64,000 nt of DNA from Macquaria australasica (lineage: Eukaryota > Chordata > Actinopteri > Centrarchiformes > Percichthyidae). The stretch covers positions 372,001 through 436,000 of the forward strand of contig SEMN01000017.1 of assembly GCA_005408345.1 (NCBI GenBank), in the 5' to 3' direction. Each line of letters begins with the position of its first letter. Within the stretch, counting starts at the first letter, position 1. The notes under the pieces were generated by a model. That model did not search any database. It saw only the letters and a list, made by a program, of their open reading frames with translations, and was not told the DNA's origin. A program made the position numbers and the translations under genes. Below, in pieces: positions 14,130 to 60,900 of this stretch.

Positions 14130-14740
14130 GGAGATAAACATGAACACAATCCTCATTTATTGAAAATGAGAGGTCAGATGTCTGACAACACTGTGCAAGC
14201 TTCTCTTTCTCCTCCTGATCTGACTGTGTTTGGTCCCCCTGTTAACCCAGGACAGTTCGCAAGACAAAAGAGAAAAAAAGGAAAATCAAAGAGAAAACTT
14301 GAAAACTGATCCTCCATCTTATCCTTCTGTTCAGGTCCATCTTTTTCATCAGCGTCAAAGGGGGACAGGAAGCCAAGCGGTGGGCATTAAAATCAAGTGA
14401 GTGGTGGGACAGAGCCAGGGGGGGATGACGGTCATTTACAGATTTAGTTGTCTTTGTTCAGTGCATTTTCTCTGTTGTGATCCACAAATGTACTTCTGTA
14501 AAGAAAAGGGGAGAAGGAACAACAGATCAGATATATACGTACAGAACACAGTTACCGTTTTCCCACTGCCTCTTCCGATTTAAGATCTTGTTACGACAAT
14601 TTACTATTAATTAACAATTGTTCATAATCCAATAATAATTCTACCGTAGTGCTTTGATTTTGCTGCATTAAAGTTGATCATTTCGGTACAGGTAACTGGT
14701 AGGTTTTACCACACAGTACAGAGACAGATACCTGGTTCTC
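14130..14740 (-). other. opa1: probable opa1 3' UTR (short form)
   Basis: This runs from the stop codon to just past the first AATAAA on the minus strand. It holds no open frame or repeat. The end is inferred from the signal and the T/GT-rich tract that follows. A longer UTR using T-rich sites near 12.3 kb cannot be excluded. Confidence 0.5.
14156..14161 (-). terminator. candidate poly(A) signal AATAAA of opa1
   Basis: The canonical hexamer lies about 580 nt after the stop. It is followed on the minus strand by a GT/T-rich stretch (TGTGTTCATGTTTATC, then repeated TTTTG), as expected of a downstream cleavage element. Confidence 0.5.
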
Positions 14741-51168
<36,428 letters not shown>

Positions 51169-51400
51169 GGTGCTGTTATCAGCAGCGGGTAAACGCAAAT
51201 CTCTTTCAAATTCACTCTTCAGGCACGGTTTGGTTCATATTTCCAGAAGGTACACATTTGCGTGCCTGTTGTGGCAGCTAACTAGACCGTTAGCTAACAA
51301 GGACACAGCCAGAATGACAGTCCACTTCCTGTGAACGGTACTGCCTTCAAATCAGCACGGACAGAAACCGCGCCAGTGAGTTGCTTCCTATGCATCCACA
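51169..51400 (-). promoter_or_regulatory. opa1: opa1 5' UTR and proximal promoter region
   Basis: This lies directly upstream of the opa1 start codon. There is no TATA box. An ETS-type site (AGGAAGTGG on the minus strand, 51322-51330) lies about 155 nt upstream of the ATG. ETS/GABP sites are common in promoters of nuclear genes for mitochondrial proteins. The transcription start cannot be fixed from the sequence. Confidence 0.45.
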
Positions 51401-52435
51401 AGTTTGTGCCTCTGAGGCTTTTAACACCCAAACACAAAGGTCCACACTCTAATTGAACCCCCAGTACCATACTGTACTATTTTTGTGTGGTCATTTAAAA
51501 TGTGTAGAAGGATGCAGGGGCTCTAAATTCTGTATATATGGGACGGCATTTTGTTAACACACACTCTGGGCCAGAGGGATAATTTGTAATGTCATCAGAT
51601 GATGATAAAATAATCATATTGATGCCTTCATAGGACAAAGACACACTAGACACAGTGCTTGCTATAATGTACATGTAAAGTGAAAATGACTTTCTCTGTC
51701 GCCCCCGTAAGTTTCTAACATCAGAATGATATGAAATGTGAGTAATTCCCTCAAGCCTCAAGTCTGCACGCTCAGAGTGCACTGGAAAGTGCACGTTTGG
51801 GGATAAAAAAAGTAGACAGTCAGTTAGGGAAATACTGAAACATGATTGATAAAGATGTCATTTGAATAAACAGGTGCAGCGAAGATTAGTTAGTTCAACT
51901 GAGATTAAATTGATGACCGACAGACCGCTGCCCAGTTTCATGATGAAAATATGTAAATGTCTGCAGTTAGTTGTGTGACCTTAGCTGAAGGCTGTCCATG
52001 CAGATGTAATTACTTGTTGCATAGGCAAGATTCTCAGGGTCTAGTCCACATTTATAGAGTGAATGCATCAAAATGGGCTGACAAGGCCTGTCACATTTCG
52101 AAGACTCTGCTAAATGAGATATATTATGCATGAATTTAGAGGACACAACCTATGTAACCTTTGCAGCCTTCAGTATCCCACAATCCATTAGGTGATCCCT
52201 GTCAACTTGTAGTCAGTAAATATTTTGTGACCACATCACATTAACCTGGTACTGCACTTAATTACAGTTGACCTGTTTTTACAGAATTTACACACTATAA
52301 TTTGAATTTCTGCAACTTGACCTGCCAACCATTCTCTATGTTCCCATATAACTGCATACATTATACCTGTAGCTTCTGCAGCATTGTGGTATCCCATTCA
52401 TGCCCAATGGAAACAAATGACTCACAGAAGTGACC
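51401..52435. other. intergenic gap between opa1 promoter and atp13a3 3' end
   Basis: About 1 kb of AT-rich sequence with no coding exon and no clear repeat. It is the likely distal promoter space of opa1. Confidence 0.5.
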
Positions 52436-52447
52436 GTTTTGAGAACA

Positions 52448-52453
52448 TTTATT
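52448..52453 (-). terminator. candidate distal poly(A) signal AATAAA of atp13a3
   Basis: The canonical hexamer on the minus strand is followed by TGTTCTCAAAAC and T/GT-rich sequence. About 1.1 kb separates it from the opa1 promoter. Confidence 0.35.
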
Positions 52454-54770
52454 GAAAAGAAAGAAATCAAGATAAATCTGAAATACAATCCTCAGGGAAA
52501 AAGAAATGAAAATAAATACAAAATAAATTATGAAGTACAAAAATTTTCAAATTTTTTTTACATCTCTGCCAACAAAAACGATACATATACCCCAGATGAG
52601 CCTCTTGCTGAGGTGTGGGACCTGTAAATAAAAAGCACGCCAAATAAACTGTACTGAAAGAGCTGACATACAGATGGACTGTAATAAAATGTTTTACCAA
52701 CATTATATTTTCATTCAGTTTGGGTATCAACTTTTATTATTTTCTCTATTCATTACAAATAAGACACATTTCCCTGAGGAAACAACATCCACGTGAGGCT
52801 TCATGTACTCAGTGGTTGACTCAATCTAAATGCCGTTTGATGGTTTGTTTAAAATACATGTGAATAAGAGGCCAATGCTAACTGTCAACAGTCGGTATAT
52901 GTTGTACCTGTATAAGAGCATAGAGAGGTTTCAGCATAAAATCCATTGCTTTGACATAGCTTTGTCAGGATAAAAGGCAAAACTGTAGCGTAGAAGAAAA
53001 GCAATAGTATTTACACTTTGCACGTCATTAAATTGATGAATTTTCTGTATCAATGTGCACAGTTATGACACAGCTGAGACTGAATCATTTGCCCCTAGCA
53101 GCAATATAATCACTTCTACAATAGGCCGCTGATATCGAGCAGCAATGCACATTCTTTTTTGCCAATTACATTTTAATTTTACATGGATGCAAAAGATTTT
53201 TTTTTTAAGTTCTAGACAAAGAAAGAAAAAAAATGTACATTTAATGATTGGACAGAAAAGTAACAAGATTGTCAGATGTTGCTCAAATTCTGAAATCGCC
53301 AAATTATCACTACATCAGATGAATTCCCTTCTTGTGTCAGGTCCTTGGTTTTATACAAAGGAAAGCAAAAAATTTTTTAAAAATTAAACAAAAGCTGAGA
53401 AGTAGATCTACTTCAGGAACCTGCAGAGACAAATCTTTCCACTTAAACCAGGTTGGTTTTAACTTTCTTCAAGCTCTAAAGTAGACATGTGCTGCATTAT
53501 ATTTACCCAAGACAGAAAATTTTTTGATCCAAGTCCCGCAATCATGTCACAATAACTGATTCAATTTAGTGAAATAAATGCCCATGATTCATGCCCAAAT
53601 AAGGAAGATCCAAGCTAATGCAACTCCCTAACAAAAGTGAAGGTACAAATAAATCCAAGACAGTACAAATCATAAATAGACAGACAACTGATTGTAACAC
53701 AGTACCAAAATAGTAGAAAGATACACCAGCCCTTTGATAATCCGAAAACCATACATTTTTATAACTAAATCTTTTTACTTTTATGCACACAGTAGAAATG
53801 TACATCTCATATATACAGATATAATCCAACCTCTAATATTATCATCACCTTTTAAAGCCCACTTCTGCTGAGTCAAATCAGGTTTGACAGAACTTATTTG
53901 TCAAATAACCAATGCAGCTGTGATGAAAAGTCTTTGGAAATAGAATCAATAACCATAGTATTGCCTTGCATTAAATTTTGTTCTTTACACAACATTCAAT
54001 TCTAGCCTCAGTAGGTATCTAGAGAAAGAAATGAAACCCTGAAAGCAAATATAAAAAAGAAAAAACACCACTGAATATTCAGAGGCATAGAAACTCTTGT
54101 GAGCCATGTTTGGGCACATCAGCAAAATTGTTGAAATCTGACAGAAATAATTTATTTATTTTTTTGGACAACATACCAGAATCTTTCTGAAAATTGGCAC
54201 AAGAATGTTCATTTGAGCCATGTTATACATTTCTCACCAGTTTCATATCCTTCTTCTCACACTGACAATTTACCCGCAAAATATTATAACTTTTTTCATC
54301 AAACAAACAATGTATCCATCAAAACTACGGTCACATATCACATTTGAGCTCGTCATAAAAACAGTATGGATCCCAAGTTTCATATGCATTTGCAATATCA
54401 TTACAAGTATCTCAATAGACAATGGCTTTTAGGAACTGAGCAACTCTTGTTATTACTGATAAAGAAAATCTGAAGTGATTTTGTTTCTACATGAATAAAA
54501 TCAATAATCAATGAACACGCCAAATGCGATGTCACGTGTCATACATGATTAAGTGTCAGATAATGCAGAAATAATTTGCTTACATTTTGTCAGAGGAAGA
54601 GTAACATTACATTTAGTTTGACATTCTTTTGACATGGTGTCTCATAACCACTGAAAATACTTTGGGACACACATTATTTGAAATCATAATAATAAACCAT
54701 ACGATTCATGAAAGGCAGGCTGCTATGCAGAGTATACAGTTATCTTGACAGTGTGTGTTGGCGTCTTCAC

Positions 54771-55126
54771 TTTAAAGTGATACTCCACCCTAAATCTGCC
54801 TTTTGAGTATCAAACACTATCTCTGGTGGCTTTAAAGGTGGCTGTAAAAGGTTTGTTGTTTTCTCCTCACAGCGGCTGTGGTCAGCTTGAATTCAATATA
54901 ATGATTTCAAATGGTACCAATTTTCATGGCTCAAAAAACTCCTCAATCCCCTCCTGCAGTGTAAACAGCTTCTCCGCTGTTTTCCGCATTCAACTATCTT
55001 AACAGACTGAATTTCACAGATTTTTTTTAAGGAAGAAGCTACAAACTTTTACAGCCAACATCAAAGTTTACAGGGAGTGAGTGAGTGTTTGACACTTAAA
55101 TATATTTTGGGGAGCATCACTTTAAA
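54771..55126. mobile_element. TTAA-flanked MITE in the putative atp13a3 3' UTR
   Basis: The left end TTAAAGTGATACTCC and right end GGAGCATCACTTTAA are inverted copies with one mismatch. Both terminate in TTAA, the target site used by piggyBac- and Kolobok-type elements. About 355 bp with no coding frame. Confidence 0.65.
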
Positions 55127-55799
55127 TGTCAAAGAAAGAGCAGTGAACATAAAGTATAGCCCTTAACTCTCTATGCAGGCAGCCTATGTGTAATACATGA
55201 ATGCAAGTGTATATGGTAACCAGCATCCATCTTGTGCAGCGTGTGTTGTTGCATGGATGATCTGAATGTGCCAAGAACAGTGAGCTGATGAGATTCACAA
55301 TGCCTTGCCTTGATTTACAATTACACTTTTAATCAGTCTTCCATAGGAAGAAATTTTGTTTAAAAAAAAAAAAAAAAAAAAGGAAAACAAACGATAAGTA
55401 GTACTACTGGCTTTCTGGAGCCACACTGACATGAGTTCGTAAATGTAAGATGCTTTGATTTATATGGTCTCATGCATGTGATTGACTGTCGACGATAACC
55501 AGCCAGATTCATGCCGTTTCTTTTTTAAAAATACAGTGATGTTAATGTCAATGTTTCTTTATTCTACAGTAACGCTGCATTTGTAGTAATATTTCTAGTA
55601 TTGCAACCATCTAGTATTCAGACAATAGGGAGCTGGCTTCATGCAAGTCTTGGTATGCTTTCGGTCTCCTGTCTGATCATCAGATGCTGACAGGACATGG
55701 CTCATTGATGCAAAAACATAAGATTAAAGGTTTATAGCCACGCTAGCGGCCCATGAGGGTGAAATGCTCATTACACACTAGAAAACAACATTTTTTGAT

Positions 55800-56110
55800 G
55801 GATGAAAAGTTTGCTGTTGTTGGAGCTTTACCACTAGTGGGGCAAAAAGTTTGGCCTGAGGGGAGCGCCACAGGAAAGGCCATGTTGTTCCCTGTCAGAC
55901 TTGTTAGCATGGTATGCTAGTACAGCTGAGGTTGAAGAGAATTTCGTCATTCGTTTTAGAGGTATCTTGTTATGAAGTGTTGTTGACCAGTTGGTGGCAT
56001 GACACGAAGGACCATGAACATCTGTGCCAAATGTCATGGTAATACATTAAATAGTTGTTGAGATATTTCAGTCTGGACCGAAGGACTAATGGATCCACAA
56101 CGGAAGAATG
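55800..56110 (-). repeat. dispersed repeat, related type
   Basis: It contains GCCAAATGTCATGGTAATAC and TTGTTGAGATATTTCAGTCT, which again match a high-copy percomorph repeat. Edges approximate. Confidence 0.45.
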
Positions 56111-57746
56111 GCTAAAAAGCTGTCCTTTTGTTATTGTCTTTTTCCTCATTTTTCTACATAATAATATCTTTGTTAAAAACCCTAAAGGTAAACACAATGG
56201 AGATCCTGCCACAGGTCCCAGCCTGTGGTTGAGAGAGGATGAGCTCCCTCACTGTTCTCTTTAAGTCCTTTACATTTTACAAGCCATAATGTTTTGGATG
56301 TGTATGCGCTTTGGCCAAATTATGAGGAAAAATGCAACCTCAGATTAGTTTCTGAGTTTCTATCATCAATCTGTGATGTATAATGAACTGTGTTTTCGGT
56401 CTGGGGTGTGCAAAGTTGACTGCAACCGTTCCAAGATTCCCAATCTACTACAACCTAAATGTGCTTAAAAGACTATTTGAATACTGGTCTCAAATGAGTA
56501 ATTTCAGTCATCCCTGGGGGACAATGGTAACCTTTAAAGCTTTTCTTTTTGGTTATGATTCTATGCTCTCTAATGAGTGCTTGCCAGGTGGTACTGCTAG
56601 CTCATTAAAATGACTATATACATGTACATTAGCTGTATAAGACCACTACATAGTAGCAATCAGAGCCTGAACCACCCACAACAGGTTAGACCTGTGAAAC
56701 AAGTCACTCTCTGTGTGAACATCCTAAAAGTGAGGTGGTGGCTGCTCAGAAATATGTACATGAGCGGACTTGCTGCTGCTTTTAAAAACTGTATGATCAG
56801 ATCACACAAGGTTGGTCTGTACAGCCATCTACTGGTATCTATCCATTACTCCACCCACCTTCAATGCCATCAGTCCTTCCACATTTGATAAAAGAATATC
56901 GCCATTGAAACCTCTTTCTTCCGCCCTCTTCCAGACTCTCTTTATCGACAGATTCTCTTACTTGCCGTTTCAGTCAGAGTGGGTTGTACTTCAGACGGCC
57001 AAAGTACAACCCCTCTTCTAGGCTAGCATCTGCTTCATCCTATACTCTTCTTCTCCACATTCTATTTTTTTTCGGTGATCATTCTGAAAGATCAGTCATG
57101 ATATTAGGCTGTTTTACTCGTCTAAAAATGACATCTAGTACTGTGGTTGCACATGAAATCTGAAGACCTTGTTATTTTAAGCAATTATTTTCTTGACATT
57201 TTTTTCATGACATTTCTGAAAGCACATGTATGTCAGAAGCTAGCTCTGAAGTGGAGTGGGACTTTGGCTCTCTTTAATTCCCCTTTCACACAGACAAAGT
57301 GAGGGGATATTAAACCTGCATTGGCAGTTGATCTGAAGAGGTCAACGCACAAATTCGACTTGGCTCCCAGCCTGGTTGAATGCTGCTCAGCTTCAGTGAA
57401 CAGACATTGCAATAAAGAATTGGAATTATACTTAATGTTACTGATGTTTAAATGACATTTAAAGACAAACGAGAGACCTGAGAGCGCGCGAGTGGGCGGG
57501 CCAGAGAGAGCAGGAGTACTGGGAGAACTGAAACTTAACTTTATTTGGTATTTATGTGTAATGCTTTTGTGTAATGTGTTTCTGGGACTACAGTATTAGA
57601 CGCAAGTCTTTGAACGGCGACGAGGAGAAATTATCCTGTGACAATTTCATTTGAATAGGCTGAATGTGCTTTCACTGAACACGTGTCATATGCATGTCTT
57701 CTGTATGAAGGGGGTAGATTAGATATTAGAAGGGGCCGGGGGGGTG

Positions 57747-57944
57747 CTAGGAGTTGATCATGATTTGATAGGTGGAGCCGTTTTCTGGGCGGGGCTTGGC
57801 TTCAGTGGTGGTGGTTGGCTTTGGAGGCCAGTCGGGGTCCACACTGAGCTCCTGGGCCAGATGCATGTAGCGAGCCTTGGGTGTCATCTTGCGTGGGGAG
57901 CACAGCCAGGACAGACACTTGTATCCCTGTAGGTCAATGGCCCC
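57747..57944 (-). CDS. atp13a3: atp13a3 last exon and stop codon
   Basis: 198 nt including TAG. It encodes a cytosolic tail with RKMTPKARYMHLAQELSVDP then DWPPKPTTTTEAKPRPENGS. The tail resembles human ATP13A3 (LAQELLVDPEWPPKP...TTTEAK). Acceptor TTCAG. Confidence 0.93.
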   Translation of the reverse strand, partial: GAIDLQGYKCLSWLCSPRKMTPKARYMHLAQELSVDPDWPPKPTTTTEAKPRPENGSTYQIMINS

Positions 57945-60900
57945 CTGAAAATACCACAGCCCCAAAAATAAACAAATAAATAAAATAAAAATACCAGAGA
58001 AAGGAGGAAAAGGGAGGGATGAAAGGTTCCATGAACTTGTTATATTTTAGTCAGGTTTTCTAAAACGCTTTCACTGACAAATACTAATCAGACGGTGGCA
58101 TGCTAATATAACTGTTGCATGCAAAATATAAAACTGGAGAGGAGCCATTTGTGTGAAACGCAGGCACATTTCTTTACACAGGTAAATTGCAACAACTGTG
58201 CATACATGCAAGTCATTCAAAACAAAATTCTGCATGATAATAGTTTGAAGGAGTTGGCAGAAGACAGCTTAAAGAGTGAGCCCACTCTTAAAAACAAGCT
58301 CATGGAGTCAAAGATCAAACAAACAAAAGGATTCCACAGCAGGTCTCTACAGATTAGTCAAAATTTCCCATTAATCTTACATTGGAAAAGACATTTAAGG
58401 CTAGCCTGCTTCGATTTTAAATGTAGTGTACTTGATAGTGACAGGAACCACTGACAGTGGTGACTGACATAGCTATCTACGACATAACAGGGAAACTAAG
58501 AGATAAGTGCAGCAAGTAGAGCTTCGTAGGGCCCGTAGGCTGAAACTTGAGTTGCAGTAGACGGAGGGAGATGAGGTGGCAATCATACTTCTAGAAAAAA
58601 AGCAATGGGAGATATCCAAGGCTTGGGAATGGTTTGAGCAATAAACAAAACAAAAAAAAAATCAATAATACCACCTTGCTAAAGGTGGTAAAAACATTTA
58701 GCAAGGTGGTTATATGGTGGTTTCTAAAAGGAGGTGAGAGCTTTACTCATTCACTTCAAGCCATACCATCAAGCTTCAAATTAAACCAATGACTCCCAGT
58801 CATATACCCACTTGTCTCAATGTAAATGTGTTTAACAGTGACCGCCAGTAGCTAAAAATTTAAAAATAGCTTTCAGCTTCAGCAAGAACATTATTAAGTA
58901 AAATATTTGCCCTTAAGAGCAGTTATGAAGCTCATCTCAAAACAGTTGGTGTAAAACAGCAACTGATATTAAGCCCTGAACAGAAGGCCCATCAGGTGGA
59001 CACGAGAAGGAGAGGACAGACCAGAGTGAGATTGACGTCTTGCACATGCACGTCTTGGTTAGAGGTTACAATAGAAAGGTGCGCTCTGTAGCATTAGAGC
59101 AAGAAGTGGGGACAGAGAGAGGGAACACCACACAAGAGGAAAACGAAAGGGCTAAAGAAGAAGGTGTCAGATTTTCCCAACCTGTGGTGTCGGGGCGGCA
59201 GGAGTGACGCCAAAGCTGCCCCGTTTTTCTCGGCTGAACACAAGCTTCCATAAGACGATGTCAAGGATGAAGGTCTATGGAATAGCGCAGTGGGTAGGGG
59301 AAAAAATTACAGAGAGGCTAATTTGATTTCACATAGCGTCTGCTGTTGTTTTTTTGAACAGAGGACTTCAACTTTTGCTTTTGCAGTGCTACAATGTATC
59401 AAAGCTTTAAGTAATCATGAGTGGCAACTTTTTTCTTTAACTTTTTCCATTAAGCTGTGTGTTAATCATTACATGCGAGGTTAAAATGAAATTAAACAAA
59501 TTAGTAAGAAGAGAGTGCATGGATACTATTGTCTCAAAATACTGAAATCTTTTGATTATGTTTGATTTTTTTTTTATTGACTTAAAAAGGTGAACGAAGG
59601 AATTTGCATCGGTAGTTTAGGAAATTGCATCATCTAGGGTGTCTGCTTAGCAGTGCATGTATGCAAGGGCAGCCATCTAAAAGGAAGGCAGAGGCATAGT
59701 GACACTGCTCCAGAGTGTGGAAGGCCAGCATAAGCTATCCACTGTCATGCAGTTGTACAGCAATAGGTTACTTTCTTAAAGAGCATTCATCCATCCAAAA
59801 ATTAGACAAGACAAACGTATGCTGCCTTAAGGAATTTCAAAAGCCCCACAAATGCATACATTTCACCAAAAAATGTTTAAAAATAGTCACATACTTTATG
59901 TATGTACTATTACAGATACCATAGTTTGTCTCTTTAAAAGACAAGAACATTTTCACTTTACAACATAACTTCTTCTCACAAAACAAGATTGATCCTGCTG
60001 TTAAGATAAACGAGACAAAGATGAGCACACTGCATGACAAAAAAAAACTGAACATGAGAAAAACATCTACTGTCACGTTTAAGTGTGTGTCTTACCTCCA
60101 CCAAAACAGACACAGCAGCATTGACTAAGATGATGAAGAAGAGTTTTAACCTCCATTCAAACGGGACACAAACAATCTATACAGAGAGAGAGAGAGAGAG
60201 AGAGATACTCCAACACTGATCATCAGCGATTATTAGCAAGACAGCCTCGTTTTAAGGCTTTATGTGTCTGCAACACTTCAGTGAGGCACATCTTAATGAA
60301 ATTACCGACTGGGCCTTTATATTATATCAAAATATTTAAAGACTACAGAGCTCGGCACGATAAAACAAGCTACAGTCTACACCAGAGCTGAGTAAAGGTG
60401 TATGTTTCTTTTGTTTCTCACCTCTAGAAACTCGTCAATGTTTTCGACAGGGTGGAACATGATGAACAGCAGGAAAACATACAAACTCAAGGCAGACAGC
60501 ACAAAAGGCCCTGGGGAGAGGACACATAAGCACAAACACACACAAACAAATTGATAACAAATAAAAGTAACAATTCTAGGGCAGATTTAGAGTTAAGAAG
60601 CAAGTTTCTTACAATTCTTGTAGCTAGGCTGCCTGAAAGGTTTGCCCTTTGAGAAAACGATGGCAACAATGAGATACTGGAAGCAGGAGACATAGAAGAG
60701 GCTGGTGTTCTCGAAGTTTTGGATGTTGTGGTCGTCCAATTCTGTGTCGTTGTAGTCAGACACGTTAATGTGTGATGAGTGGTTGCAGACACTGGGTGAG
60801 AAAAGAGTTTGATTCAAGATCAATCAAATAATATTTTCTGTTAAAATACAGAAATCTGACTGTGTGCACATGACAGTTATTTAAAACATATCTATTTAAC

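Larger units (their letters stand above)
52436..57746 (-). other. atp13a3: probable long 3' UTR of atp13a3
   Basis: AT-rich non-coding sequence runs from the stop codon to an AATAAA near 52450, with no credible exon. A long 3' UTR is in keeping with this gene in other vertebrates, but earlier AATAAA hexamers (for example near 57540) could end the transcript sooner. It contains a TTAA-flanked MITE (54771-55126) and an older dispersed repeat (about 55800-56110). Confidence 0.35.

Noticed and set aside
59066..59251. A 61-codon minus-strand frame overlapping an atp13a3 exon
   Set aside because: It is the wrong frame of that exon and runs on into intron sequence.
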